Counted from the first letter of the stretch, positions 38,198 to 46,896 are shown. The stretch is 64,000 nucleotides of DNA from Oceanimonas doudoroffii (GCF_002242685.1 NZ_NBIM01000010.1:7562-71561); one strand, 5' to 3'. Made by a program: numbers and translations. The notes: generated by a model not told the origin, from the sequence alone.

Positions 38198-38971
38198 TTA
38201 GTGCCGCAATCCCCGACCGGTGTGGATCAGGTACCAGGCGGCGGCGTAGAAGGCGGCGATAAAGGCCAGAATAATGCCGTAGGCCACGGTCAGGGGCACG
38301 TCGGTGATGCCCAGAAAGCCGTAGCGAAAGGCGTTGACCATATAGAGCACCGGATTGGCATGGGACACCCCCTGCCAGAAGCCGGGCAGCAGCTCGATGG
38401 AGTAGAACACGCCCCCCAGATAAGTCAGCGGCGTCAGCACAAAGGTGGGAATAATGCTGATATCGTCAAAGGTGCGGGCAAAAATGGCGTTAAGCAGCCC
38501 GGCCAGGGAAAACAACACGGCGGTGAGGAACACGGTGACCACCACGCTGAACAGGTGGCTGACCTGCAGATCCACGAAGAACAGCGACACCAGGCTGACG
38601 ATCAGCCCCACCAGCAGGCCCCGTACCACGCCGCCACCGACGTAACCGGCAATGATCACATAGGTGGGCACCGGCGCCACCAGCAGCTCTTCCACGTTAC
38701 GCTGAAACTTGCTGCTGAAAAACGACGAGGCCACGTTGGAATAGGAATTGGTGATCACCGACATCATGATGAGCCCGGGCACGATAAAGGCCATGTAGGA
38801 GTAGCCGCCCATCTCACCAATGCGGCTGCCGATCAGGTTGCCGAAAATCACGAAATACAGGGTCATGGTAATGGCCGGCGGCACCAGGGTCTGCACCCAG
38901 ATGCGGGTAAAACGCACGATTTCACGATGCAGAATGCTGTTAAAGGCGATGTAATACTGTCTGGCACTCAT
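38198..38971 (-). CDS. yadH: YadH, ABC-2 type permease
   Basis: A 257-residue inner-membrane component of an ABC-2 exporter with about six hydrophobic segments. The conserved C-terminal ABC-2 signature is PLTYLGGVFYSIELLPGFW, followed by ANPVLYMVNAFRYG. It overlaps yadG by four bases. The transported substrate of YadGH is not established. Synteny with hpt and panD is the same as in E. coli. Confidence 0.93.
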   Translation of the reverse strand: MSARQYYIAFNSILHREIVRFTRIWVQTLVPPAITMTLYFVIFGNLIGSRIGEMGGYSYMAFIVPGLIMMSVITNSYSNVASSFFSSKFQRNVEELLVAPVPTYVIIAGYVGGGVVRGLLVGLIVSLVSLFFVDLQVSHLFSVVVTVFLTAVLFSLAGLLNAIFARTFDDISIIPTFVLTPLTYLGGVFYSIELLPGFWQGVSHANPVLYMVNAFRYGFLGITDVPLTVAYGIILAFIAAFYAAAWYLIHTGRGLRH

Positions 38972-39888
38972 GCTTTTCTCCCCTGTTCCACCAGTGTCAC
39001 GAACAATTCTTCCAGCCGGTTGGCCTTGTTGCGCATGCTCAGCACGCGAATACCCTGCTCGTTGAGCTGGTCAAACACGCCGTTAAGGCCCTGCTCCTTT
39101 TTCACTTCCACTTCCAGGGTGTGGTCGTCCACCATCTGCCAGTTAAAGCCCGACAGGAAGGGCTCGCGGCAATCGGCGGCCAGATCGAGAATAAAGGTTT
39201 CCACATTGAGCTTGCCCAGCAGCCCCTTCATGGTGGTGTTTTCCACCAGCCGGCCCTTGTCGATAATGCCGATGTGACGGCACAGCATCTCGGCCTCTTC
39301 CAGGTAGTGGGTGGTAAGGATGATGGTGATGCCCTGAGCGTTGATTTCCTTGAGAAAGTCCCACATGGCCCGGCGTATTTCGATGTCCACCCCGGCGGTG
39401 GGCTCATCGAGGATCAGCAGTTTGGGCTGGTGCATCAAGGCCCGTGCGATCATCAGCCGGCGCTTCATGCCGCCGGACAGGGTGCGCGCCGGCAAATCCC
39501 GCTTTTCCCACAGATCCAGCTGCTTGAGGTAACGTTCGGCCCGGACCAGGGCTTCCTTGCGATCCACGCCGTACAACCCGGCCTGGTTAACCACAATCTG
39601 GCGCACCTTTTCAAACTGGTTGAAATTGAACTCCTGGGGCACAAGGCCAATGCAGGACTTGGCCAGTTCCAGCTCGGTGTCGATGTCGTGGCCAAACACC
39701 CGCACGGTGCCGCCGCTCTTGTTGACCAGGGAAGAGATGATGCCGATGGTGGTGGACTTACCGGCGCCGTTGGGGCCGAGCAGGGCATAGAAGTCCCCTG
39801 CTTCCACGCCGAGATCAATGCCCTTGAGCGCCTCCACGCCGCCGGCATAGGTCTTGCGCAGCCCGGCGATCTCCAGTGCTTTGGTCAT
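38968..39888 (-). CDS. yadG: YadG, ABC transporter ATPase
   Basis: ATPase partner of YadH, 306 residues. Walker A is GPNGAGKST at 38-46, the signature is LSGGMKRRLMIARAL and Walker B is LLILDEPTAGVD, followed by the switch His in ILTTHYLEEAE. About 100 residues of C-terminal accessory sequence follow. The ATG at 39888 has GGGAG upstream; a longer frame start has no support. Translation is coupled to yadH by the ATGA overlap. Confidence 0.94.
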   Translation of the reverse strand: MTKALEIAGLRKTYAGGVEALKGIDLGVEAGDFYALLGPNGAGKSTTIGIISSLVNKSGGTVRVFGHDIDTELELAKSCIGLVPQEFNFNQFEKVRQIVVNQAGLYGVDRKEALVRAERYLKQLDLWEKRDLPARTLSGGMKRRLMIARALMHQPKLLILDEPTAGVDIEIRRAMWDFLKEINAQGITIILTTHYLEEAEMLCRHIGIIDKGRLVENTTMKGLLGKLNVETFILDLAADCREPFLSGFNWQMVDDHTLEVEVKKEQGLNGVFDQLNEQGIRVLSMRNKANRLEELFVTLVEQGRKA

Positions 39889-39907
39889 GTGTACTCCCAA
39901 TGAAAAA

Positions 39908-39936
39908 CATATGCCTGGGCAAGGACCAGGCATATG
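39908..39936. repeat. 11-bp inverted repeat between hpt and yadG
   Basis: Perfect arms CATATGCCTGG and CCAGGCATATG surround a seven-base loop, 20 bases upstream of the yadG start. There is no T-run. It may be an operator or an mRNA hairpin. Confidence 0.5.
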
Positions 39937-39965
39937 AAGGAATGGATGATGTAAAAAGCGAGGCG

Positions 39966-40496
39966 TTACTCCAGCGGCACAACCTTGCCGATATAGGGCA
40001 GGTTGCGGTACAGCTGGGCGTAGTCGATGCCGTAACCTACCACGAATTCGTCGGGAATGGTAAAGCCCACCCAGTCGACCGGCACCTGTACCTCACGCCG
40101 CTCGGGCTTGTCGAGCAGGGTGCAGATGGTAAGTGAGGCCGGATTGCGCAGAGACAATATTTCCCTTACCTTGCTCAGGGTGTAACCGGTGTCGATGATG
40201 TCTTCCACGATTAGCACGTGCTTGCCATGGATCTCGTCGTCCAGATCCTTGAGGATGCGCACGTCCCGGTTGCTGTCCATGCTGTTGCCGTAGCTGGAGG
40301 CGGTCATGAAGTCGAGCCGCACCGGCACGGTGAGCTGACGGCACAGATCGGCCAGAAAGACGCAGGAGCCCCGCAGCAGGCCCACCATGACCACTTCGTC
40401 GACGCCCTGATAGTGGGTGTTAATCTGTTCGCCCAGGGTCCTGGTTCTGGCATTGACCTCTTCGGTGCCGATCAGCACATCCACTCGGTGTTTCAT
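39966..40496 (-). CDS. hpt: Hpt, hypoxanthine phosphoribosyltransferase
   Basis: Purine salvage enzyme forming IMP (and GMP) from the free base and PRPP. The 176-residue protein has the PRPP-binding motif [14 protein letters not shown], the flexible-loop region TASSYGNS and a C-terminal [16 protein letters not shown] that contacts the base. It lies upstream of yadG in the same direction with a 77-base gap holding an inverted repeat. Upstream is a repeat-filled spacer rather than the E. coli neighbour can. Confidence 0.96.
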   Translation of the reverse strand: MKHRVDVLIGTEEVNARTRTLGEQINTHYQGVDEVVMVGLLRGSCVFLADLCRQLTVPVRLDFMTASSYGNSMDSNRDVRILKDLDDEIHGKHVLIVEDIIDTGYTLSKVREILSLRNPASLTICTLLDKPERREVQVPVDWVGFTIPDEFVVGYGIDYAQLYRNLPYIGKVVPLE

Positions 40497-40606
40497 TGTT
40501 TCTGCTCCGTTCGGGTGCGAGCCACCCGGCTGTGATTAAAGCGGTATTTTAGCGGAATTCCCAAACCTGTGCACAAACGCGGATACGCAACGCGAAGCAT
40601 CAGTGC

Positions 40607-40980
40607 GGTTGCACTCCGCCGACACGCTTCAAGTACTTCCCTGTAACGCTCGAAAATGCCATCCATGGCATTTTATGGTCGGCTTCGGCAATCCCCACTG
40701 CTGCTTCGAGTTACCTCGGCATCGCCTGCATGCAGTCAGGTCAGTACATTCTGAGGAGGGCAAAGGCCCACTGCGCCATGGCCGAAAATTGCTCCTGCAT
40801 GTTCGGCATTCCCGCCATCCCTGGCGGTCAGATGCGCAGTGGAGCCCCCATGGGGCGAGCCTGCTCGCCGTAACGAAATGTTTCAGCCCGACCGAACATT
40901 CAGTATGTTCGCAGCGGGTTGAAACATTGAGTGGCATGTCATCACGGCGTGCCGAAGAAGCAGTGCGCTTTGTCCCACGA
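40607..40980 (+). repeat. Mosaic intergenic repeat island B
   Basis: This fills most of the 518-base gap between hpt and ubiX. No credible gene is present. Blocks in order are: CGCCGACACGCTTC with the AAAATGCCAT palindrome (40617-40696, shared with island A); AGGAGGGCAAAGG (40754-40766, shared with A and C); a 58-base block at 40776-40833 matching the minus strand of 46522-46580 at 57 of 59 positions; a GGCGAGC/GCTCGCC hairpin (shared with C); the 69-bp module; and the GTGCCGAAGAAGCAGTG block (40945-40980, shared with A and C). Confidence 0.88.
40867..40935 (+). repeat. 69-bp hairpin module, copy B
   Basis: Outer arms ATGTTTCA and TGAAACAT, middle arms CCCG and CGGG, and inner arms CGAACAT and ATGTTCG pair around TCAGT. 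The ends GCCGTAACGAA and TGAGTGGC match the other copies. Confidence 0.88.
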
Positions 40981-41014
40981 AGTGCACTGTACCCACAGAC
41001 AACTTGTTTTTACT

Positions 41015-41662
41015 TCAAGCTTCCGGCTTCGAGCCTGGGTTCGCGCCATACCCCCAGCGGCTGACCAGATCCTGATCCACACCCAGGTGATCCAGGATCC
41101 GCGCCACCATAAAATCGACCAGATCGTCGATGGTTTTCGGCTGGTGATAAAAGCCCGGCGCCGCCGGCATTATCGTCACCCCCATGCGCGCCAGTTTGAG
41201 CAGGTTTTCCAGGTGGATCTCGGACAGTGGCGACTCCCGGGGCACCAGGATCAACTGCCCCTTTTCCTTGATCACCACGTCGGCGGCCCGCTCGATCAGA
41301 TTGTCGGAGGCGCCGCTGGCAATGGACGCCACCGTGCCCATGGAGCAGGGGCAGATCACCATGCGTCGGGGCGCCCCCGAGCCCGAGGCCACCGGCGAGA
41401 ACCATTCTTCCTTGCCATAGGCCCGAATTTGGCCAGGCTCGGCGCCGTAACGCTCACACAAATACTCGGCCAGCAGCTCCGGTTTGCCCGGCCACTGTTC
41501 GCCCTGCTCGGTGGCCAGCACCACTCGCGCGGCACCGGACACCAGCAGGTGCACCTGCATGCCGGCTTTTACCAGACACTGCAGCAACGCCAGCGCATAA
41601 GGCGCACCGGAGGCGCCGCTCAGGGCCAGGGTGATCTGCTGATCACGGGCATACTCAGCCAT
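41015..41662 (-). CDS. ubiX: UbiX, flavin prenyltransferase
   Basis: Makes prenylated FMN, the cofactor of the UbiD decarboxylase in ubiquinone synthesis. From the ATG at 41662 it has 215 residues. Family motifs are [16 protein letters not shown] (FMN phosphate binding), the [19 protein letters not shown] block and [14 protein letters not shown] with the glutamate and arginine of the active site. GGAGGTGG precedes the start. It overlaps the end of mpl by eight bases. ubiD is not in the window. Confidence 0.95.
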   Translation of the reverse strand: MAEYARDQQITLALSGASGAPYALALLQCLVKAGMQVHLLVSGAARVVLATEQGEQWPGKPELLAEYLCERYGAEPGQIRAYGKEEWFSPVASGSGAPRRMVICPCSMGTVASIASGASDNLIERAADVVIKEKGQLILVPRESPLSEIHLENLLKLARMGVTIMPAAPGFYHQPKTIDDLVDFMVARILDHLGVDQDLVSRWGYGANPGSKPEA

Positions 41663-43013
41663 GGGCCACCTCCAGCCCCGCCAGCAGCTTGCCGTGAATG
41701 CCGCCAAAGCCGCCGTTGCTCATGATGAGAATTTCGTCACCGGCCTCGGCGTCGCGCACCAGGGCGTCAATCAGCGCATTGAGGTCGTCAAACACTCGGC
41801 CTTGCGGGCAACTCCCGGCCACGGCCTGCAGATCCCATTCCAAGCCCGGCGGCTGAAACAGGTAGGTGGCATCGGCCTGTTGCAGTGAATCGGCCAGCTC
41901 CCGCTGGTGTATACCCATTTTCATGGTATTGGATCGCGGCTCCAGCACCGCCAGCACGCGGCGGCCTGCACTGCGGGCCTTGAGGCCGGCCAGGGTGGTG
42001 GCGATGGCGGTGGGATGATGGGCAAAGTCGTCCCACACGCGAATGCCGGCTACCTCGCCCTTTTGCTCCATGCGCCGCCTGGGCGGCACAAAACCGCACA
42101 GGGCGGCGATGCCGTCCGCCACCGGCACCCCGGCGTGGCGAGCGGCGGCCAGGGCCATCAGTCCGTTGTTGACGTTATGCAGCCCCATACAGGACCAGTT
42201 CACCTCGCCCACCCGCTCATTGTCGAGCCAGACCGCAAAGCGGCTGCCGTCGGCGGCCTGCAGCTCGGCGCGCCACAGGCCGTCGTCGCCCACGTATTCC
42301 AGCTCGCTCCAGCAGCCCAAGTCCTTTACCTGTTCCAGCGCGTGAGTGTGAGTGGGCATCAGGATCCGGCCATGGCCGGGCACCATGCGCAGCAAATGAT
42401 GGAACTGCCGCTGGATCGCCGCCAGATCCGGAAAAATATCCGCATGATCAAACTCGAGGTTGTTGAGGATCAGGGTGCTGGGCCGGTAGTGCACAAACTT
42501 GGATCGCTTGTCGAAAAAGGCACTGTCGTACTCGTCCGCCTCGATCACGAAAAACGGCGACTCGCCGAGGCGGGCAGACACGTCAAAGTTGCCGGGCACG
42601 CCACCGATCAGAAAGCCGGGATGCAGGCCGCAGTCCTGCAGCACATGGGCCAGCATGCCGGAGGTGGTGGTCTTGCCGTGGGTACCGGCCACCGCCAGTA
42701 CCCAGCGGTCCTGCAACACATGCTCCAGCAACCACTGAGGCCCGGAGGTATAAGGAATGCGCCGGTTGAGCACGGCCTCCACACAGGGGTTTCCCCGGCT
42801 CATGGCGTTGCCGATCACCACCAGATCCGGCATAGAATCCAGCTGGGCTGGATCATAGCCTTCGATCAGCGCGATGCCCTGCTGCTCAAGCTGGGTGCTC
42901 ATGGGCGGGTAGACATTGGCATCGCTGCCGGTCACCTGGTAGCCAAGCTGACGGGCCAGCACCGCCAGACCACCCATAAAGGTGCCACAGATACCGAGAA
43001 TATGAATGTGCAT
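41655..43013 (-). CDS. mpl: Mpl, UDP-MurNAc:tripeptide ligase (murein peptide recycling)
   Basis: Mur-ligase-family enzyme that reattaches L-Ala-γ-D-Glu-meso-DAP from recycled murein to UDP-MurNAc. The 452 residues begin [15 protein letters not shown]. They contain the ATP loop GTHGKTTT (110-117), [15 protein letters not shown] and the Mur signature [11 protein letters not shown]. Length matches E. coli Mpl (457). The in-frame upstream extension is rejected because homology begins at this ATG. It is divergent from ppa and coupled by overlap to ubiX. Confidence 0.96.
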   Translation of the reverse strand: MHIHILGICGTFMGGLAVLARQLGYQVTGSDANVYPPMSTQLEQQGIALIEGYDPAQLDSMPDLVVIGNAMSRGNPCVEAVLNRRIPYTSGPQWLLEHVLQDRWVLAVAGTHGKTTTSGMLAHVLQDCGLHPGFLIGGVPGNFDVSARLGESPFFVIEADEYDSAFFDKRSKFVHYRPSTLILNNLEFDHADIFPDLAAIQRQFHHLLRMVPGHGRILMPTHTHALEQVKDLGCWSELEYVGDDGLWRAELQAADGSRFAVWLDNERVGEVNWSCMGLHNVNNGLMALAAARHAGVPVADGIAALCGFVPPRRRMEQKGEVAGIRVWDDFAHHPTAIATTLAGLKARSAGRRVLAVLEPRSNTMKMGIHQRELADSLQQADATYLFQPPGLEWDLQAVAGSCPQGRVFDDLNALIDALVRDAEAGDEILIMSNGGFGGIHGKLLAGLEVAHG

Positions 43014-43103
43014 AGGCTGCCTTCGGCGTAGTGAAAGTGGAGGCATTCTAGCAACCCGGCGGCACTTTGGGCACTGCTCTGGCGATTCACGCGACAGCCC
43101 GGT

Positions 43104-43109
43104 TATAAT
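43104..43109 (+). promoter_or_regulatory. ppa: Candidate −10 element for ppa
   Basis: A perfect TATAAT lies 104 bases before the ppa start. No matching −35 is evident at normal spacing. Confidence 0.35.
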
Positions 43110-43213
43110 GCAGGCCACGCATCGCCGTCAGCCATTTGTATAACAGATGCAATGCAGCCACGGTGGTACACTCTTTTCACAATTCCGTTACTGACTATCT
43201 ACAAGGAAACGTC

Positions 43214-43744
43214 ATGAGCCTGAACCTGGTACCGGCCGGTAAGAGCCTGCCCGAAGATATCTATGTGGTTATCGAAATTCCTCAGAACGCCGATCCCATC
43301 AAGTATGAAGTGGACAAGGACACCGGCGCCGTGTTCGTGGATCGTTTCATGTCCACTCCCATGTTCTACCCCTGCAACTACGGCTACGTGAACCAGACCC
43401 TGTCCCTGGACGGCGACCCGGTAGACGTGCTGGTGCCCACTCCGCACCCGCTGGTACCCGGTGCCGTGATCCGCTGCCGTCCGGTGGGTGTGCTGAAGAT
43501 GACCGACGAGTCCGGTGAAGACGCCAAGGTGATCGCCGTTCCCCACAGCAAGCTGACCAAGGAATACGATCACATTCAGGACATCAACGACGTGCCCGAG
43601 CTGCTCAAGGCCCAGATCAAGCACTTCTTTGAGCGCTATAAAGAGCTGGAAGCGGGCAAGTGGGTGAAGGTAGAAGGCTGGGAAGACAAGGCCGCCGCCG
43701 AAGCCGAAATCCTGGCTTCCGCCGAGCGCTACAACAAGGCGTGA
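43214..43744 (+). CDS. ppa: Ppa, inorganic pyrophosphatase
   Basis: Family I soluble pyrophosphatase that pulls biosynthetic reactions forward by hydrolysing PPi. The ATG at 43214 gives 176 residues, the same as E. coli. Active-site features are [17 protein letters not shown] and the metal-binding signature [16 protein letters not shown] precedes the start. It is a single gene ended by a strong terminator. Confidence 0.97.
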   Translation: MSLNLVPAGKSLPEDIYVVIEIPQNADPIKYEVDKDTGAVFVDRFMSTPMFYPCNYGYVNQTLSLDGDPVDVLVPTPHPLVPGAVIRCRPVGVLKMTDESGEDAKVIAVPHSKLTKEYDHIQDINDVPELLKAQIKHFFERYKELEAGKWVKVEGWEDKAAAEAEILASAERYNKA

Positions 43745-43765
43745 TAGTTCATTCCTTGTAAACAC

Positions 43766-43795
43766 AAAAAAAGAGCACTTCGGTGCTCTTTTTTT
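43766..43795 (+). terminator. Intrinsic terminator of ppa
   Basis: Arms AAAAAAAGAGCAC and GTGCTCTTTTTTT pair around a TTCG tetraloop. Confidence 0.95.
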
Positions 43796-43884
43796 GTTGG
43801 TGTGGCGGTCAGCCGGTCCGGGATAACCCCTTGATGACAAAGCCCCTAATGGGCCTTATGCTGTATGCAGTTTGACCGGTTGCC

Positions 43885-43971
43885 CTATATCATGACGGCG
43901 AGGATCCCGAGGCTTGAGACATAGCCGATGAACAGAAGCAACCAAGTCATCCTGGACTTGTCTTTTTGCAT
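43885..43971 (-). CDS. Putative 28-residue single-span membrane peptide
   Basis: A short reading frame encodes 28 residues: a basic start (MQKDKSRMTW), then an uninterrupted hydrophobic stretch (LLLFIGYVSSLGILAVMI) up to a TAG stop. A strong Shine-Dalgarno site (AAAGGAG) lies six bases before the ATG. It lies in the 300-base gap between ppa and the divergent TIGR03899-like gene, where nothing else is seen apart from an AT-rich divergent promoter zone at about 43990-44040. The architecture is that of small inner-membrane proteins. I do not recognise a family, and translation is unproven. Confidence 0.5.
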   Translation of the reverse strand: MQKDKSRMTWLLLFIGYVSSLGILAVMI

Positions 43972-44044
43972 TCGGTGCTCCTTTCGAAATTGCAGTCGAA
44001 TGTTAACATGATGAAAACAAAATTAACAAGCTGAATCGACGTTC

Positions 44045-44863
44045 ATGAACGCCAAACCACCCAGTCAGGATTCAAAGATCAAAAACAGCAAACACCTGCT
44101 GCGTGAACTCGCCGAGCAGCGTGGCCTGGCCGGACAGCTGCACGGAGATCCTGCCAATAGCCTGGGGGATCGTTACCAAGTTCGCCGGCAGCTGGACGAG
44201 GCCGCACGCCAGAAAAACCTGGAAACCATCATCGGTCAGGCCCATGAGCTGTGCGGCACCGAGGTGGCTGGCGAGCCGGATCCGGACTGGCTGAGCCATT
44301 TTCTGGATCTGGCCGAAAACATCCGTCACCCTGCCATGCAGCAGTTCTGGGCGCGTATTCTGGCCCGGGAAATCGGCCGGCCCGGACGCTGCTCGGTGCA
44401 GTCGCTGACCTGCCTGCGGCGCATGACTCAGAAGGATGCCCTGCTGCTGCAACGGGCCGGCGCCCTGGGTTGCCATTTCGGCGACGACAACCTTCGGCTG
44501 ATCACCGGCTTCCGGCAAAAGGGGCTGTGGCAGGGGCTACGTCAGCAAAAGCTCAATCCGGGCAAGTATCGCCTGCCCTACGCCGGGCTGATGCAGTTGT
44601 TTGAGCTGGGCTTGTTGCACCAGACCGAACTGGAGTCGGGGGAGTTGGTAGCCAGCACTCCGCTGACCCTGGTGCTGGCGGGTAGACGGCTGCAACTGAG
44701 CCCTCGGCGCCGGGGGGTGCGGCTGCTGTATCACCGCTTTACCGCCACCGGCAATGAGCTCGCCGGGTTGATGACGGAAGTGACGCCCAAGGAGTACGTC
44801 ACGGATCTGATGGAGCTGCTGGCCCCGCTGGGCCAGCTGGAACAGGCGGGCGGAGAGGCTTAA
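44045..44863 (+). CDS. TIGR03899/DUF2806-like conserved protein of unknown function
   Basis: A 272-residue predicted cytosolic protein. The central part (DWLSHFLDLAENIRHPAMQQ, then FWARILAREIGRPG and SLTCLRRMTQKDALLL) resembles the DUF2806/TIGR03899 proteins that I recall from Vibrio and Shewanella. The N-terminus is polar and lysine-rich, and the C-terminus ends in a leucine-rich helix. No catalytic motif, signal or membrane segment is seen. The ATG lacks a clear Shine-Dalgarno site. Its stop codon shares the bases TTAA with the stop codon of the convergent cysG. Function is unknown. Confidence 0.7.
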   Translation: MNAKPPSQDSKIKNSKHLLRELAEQRGLAGQLHGDPANSLGDRYQVRRQLDEAARQKNLETIIGQAHELCGTEVAGEPDPDWLSHFLDLAENIRHPAMQQFWARILAREIGRPGRCSVQSLTCLRRMTQKDALLLQRAGALGCHFGDDNLRLITGFRQKGLWQGLRQQKLNPGKYRLPYAGLMQLFELGLLHQTELESGELVASTPLTLVLAGRRLQLSPRRRGVRLLYHRFTATGNELAGLMTEVTPKEYVTDLMELLAPLGQLEQAGGEA

Positions 44864-46254
44864 CCGGCGCGTTCAAGGGAAACGTCTGGAACTCCGGTGT
44901 TGAACCAGGCCAGGCTGTCCGCCAGTGAGGCCACCGAACCGATCACCATCAGCGCCGGGCTTTCAACCCGAGTGGCGAGTTCGCTCAGTCCACTCAGCTC
45001 GCCCCGCACCACCTTCTGTTGCCGCGTGGTTCCCCGTTCGATCAGCGCCACCGGGGTGCCGGCGTCCAGGCCGTGGGCCAGCAGTTGCTGCTGAATATGC
45101 CCCGAGCGCATCAGTCCCATGTAGATAACCAGGGTCTGGCGGCCGCAGGCCAGGCTGGCCCAGTCCGGCTCTTCACCGTTCTTCTTGCAGTGGCCGGTAA
45201 TGAATACCGCGCTCTGGGCATGATCCCGATGAGTAAGAGGAATGCCCGCATAGGCGGTGGCGCCGGCGGCGGCGGTAATGCCCGGCACCACCTGGTAACG
45301 AATACCCGCGGCCACCAGGGTCTCCAGCTCTTCCGCGCCCCGGCCAAACATAAAGGGATCGCCGCCCTTGAGCCGCACTACCCGCTTGCCTGCCAGCGCA
45401 TGATCCACCAACAACTGGTTTATTTGATCCTGCGGCACGCTGTGGTTGCCCGCCTTCTTGCCCACGGGGATCCGCTCCGCCTCGGGACGGATCAGCGCCA
45501 TGATCTCGTCGGACACCAGTTGATCGTAAAGCACCACATCGGCCTTTTGCAGCTCGTTCAGAGCCTTGATCGTCAGCAGATCCGGATCCCCCGGCCCCGC
45601 CCCCACCAGGATCACCTCACCGCTTGAGGGCTGTTGCACTTCCTGCTGCAGCCACTTCTCGGCGGCGGCCAGGTTGCCGTGCTTGAGAAAGGCATTGAGG
45701 GTGCTGTCGTCCTGAGTGCGGGCCCAGAACCGGCGGCGCTCGTCGCTGTTGCCCAGGGTGTTTTTCACCCGCTGGCGAAGGCGGCCGGCCACCTCCGCCA
45801 ACGCGCCCCAGTGGGACGGCAGCAGGGCGTCGAGCCGGGCCCGCAACAAGCGAGCCAGCCAGGGCGCCTTGCCGCCGGTGCTGAGTGCCACCTGCAGCGG
45901 AAAGCGTTCCACCACGGACGGAAAGATCACCGCCGAGCGCTTGCTGTCGTCGGCCTTGTTCACCAGCAGGCCGCGCTGGTTGGCAAGCTGGTAGACCCGG
46001 GCGTTGACTTCCGCACTGTCGGTGGCGGTAACCACCAGAAAGCGGCCGTCGAGATGAACCTCATCAAAGGAAGCCTGAAGCCACTCGAACTCGGACAGCT
46101 GTTGTTCCAGTTCGAGGCAGAGCTTCGGAGCCACCACGGTCAGCCTGGCGCCCCGGGACAGCAGCAAGCGGGCCTTGCGGGCGGCCACGGCACCGCCGCC
46201 CACCACCAGGCAGGGACGTTGTTCAATGCTGATAAAAAGAGGCAGGTGTTCCAT
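44860..46254 (-). CDS. cysG: CysG, multifunctional siroheme synthase
   Basis: Converts uroporphyrinogen III to siroheme: SAM-dependent bismethylation, NAD-linked oxidation and ferrochelation. The 464 residues have an N-terminal CysG(B) domain with NAD motif VVGGGAVAARKA and the ALSTGGKAPWLAR region containing the regulated serine. The C-terminal methyltransferase domain has VGAGPGDPDLLTIKA, RLKGGDPFMFGRG and GITAAAGATAYAG. Siroheme is the prosthetic group of CysI, encoded downstream. GGAG precedes the ATG. The upstream region carries the same AT-rich motif as cysJ, suggesting joint control, probably by CysB. Confidence 0.97.
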   Translation of the reverse strand: MEHLPLFISIEQRPCLVVGGGAVAARKARLLLSRGARLTVVAPKLCLELEQQLSEFEWLQASFDEVHLDGRFLVVTATDSAEVNARVYQLANQRGLLVNKADDSKRSAVIFPSVVERFPLQVALSTGGKAPWLARLLRARLDALLPSHWGALAEVAGRLRQRVKNTLGNSDERRRFWARTQDDSTLNAFLKHGNLAAAEKWLQQEVQQPSSGEVILVGAGPGDPDLLTIKALNELQKADVVLYDQLVSDEIMALIRPEAERIPVGKKAGNHSVPQDQINQLLVDHALAGKRVVRLKGGDPFMFGRGAEELETLVAAGIRYQVVPGITAAAGATAYAGIPLTHRDHAQSAVFITGHCKKNGEEPDWASLACGRQTLVIYMGLMRSGHIQQQLLAHGLDAGTPVALIERGTTRQQKVVRGELSGLSELATRVESPALMVIGSVASLADSLAWFNTGVPDVSLERAG

Positions 46255-46318
46255 GGCCGGCTCCGCGAATAACGATAGACAGCCTAACTATAAACCCCGG
46301 GTCATATAGCCACATAAT

Positions 46319-46338
46319 AATAAAAAATGATTTTTTAT
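46319..46338 (-). promoter_or_regulatory. Putative CysB-type site upstream of cysG
   Basis: On the plus strand this reads AATAAA, three variable bases, then TGATTTTTTAT. It lies exactly 64 bases upstream of the cysG start, as in the copy before cysJ. Attribution to CysB is inference. Confidence 0.5.
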
Positions 46339-46396
46339 GCCTTTAACGCATTAGTGGTGTCTTCAGAGCTGTACAGAGGTCGAACAAAGGCACTAC

Positions 46397-46870
46397 TTCA
46401 CGACACGCTTCGGTGAAGGCCACTCACTAAAAATACCTGCTGCGAACATACTCAATGTTCGGTCAGGCATTTTTACTTCGTCACGGCGAGCAAGCTCGCC
46501 CCATGAACGCTCGGCAAATGTATCTGACCGCCAGGGATGGCGGGAATGCCGAAAATGCAGGAGCAACTTTTCGGCCATGGCATTTGATCGGTCGTGAAGC
46601 AGACACCTTTGCTCTCCCTCTTCGGCATCGACTTCGCCTATAACAACTCTTTGAACGCTTGCGCGAATATCAGGATTGGAAGGAACCTTTCTATTTACAG
46701 AAAAGATATACATTCCCACGAGAAGTGTGGAAACGAGAGGCAACTCGGCAGTTAACAAGGAGGGCAAAGGGTGTCTGCTTCGCCGGCCCTTCGCGCCAGG
46801 GATGGCGAGACGGAGCTTACATGGAGGTATTTACAGCGTGCCGGAGAAGCAGTGCGCTTTGTCCGACGAC
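46397..46870. repeat. Mosaic intergenic repeat island C (two halves in opposite orientation)
   Basis: This occupies most of the 678-base gap between cysG and cysH, where no credible gene is seen. The left half (46419-46619) carries, on the minus strand, the 69-bp module, the GGCGAGC hairpin block (46477-46505), the 59-base block (46522-46580) and a diverged GCAAAGGTGTCTGCTTC block (46595-46619). The right half, on the plus strand, carries a 26-base block identical to island A (46757-46782), a CGCGCCAGGGATGG block and the GTGCCGGAGAAGCAGTG block (46834-46869). Nothing recognisable lies between about 46630 and 46735. Confidence 0.87.
46419..46487 (-). repeat. 69-bp hairpin module, copy C
   Basis: On the minus strand, outer arms TAAAAAT and ATTTTTA, middle arms CCTG and CAGG, and inner arms CGAACAT and ATGTTCG pair around TGAGT. 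The ends GCCGTGACGAA and TGAGTGGC match the other copies. Confidence 0.88.
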
Positions 46871-46896
46871 CTTGCCTGGACTGACAAACAGCGCAA

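Noticed and set aside
40603..41064. Plus-strand frames across repeat island B
   Set aside because: They are read through repeat blocks, differ between islands and show no conserved protein.
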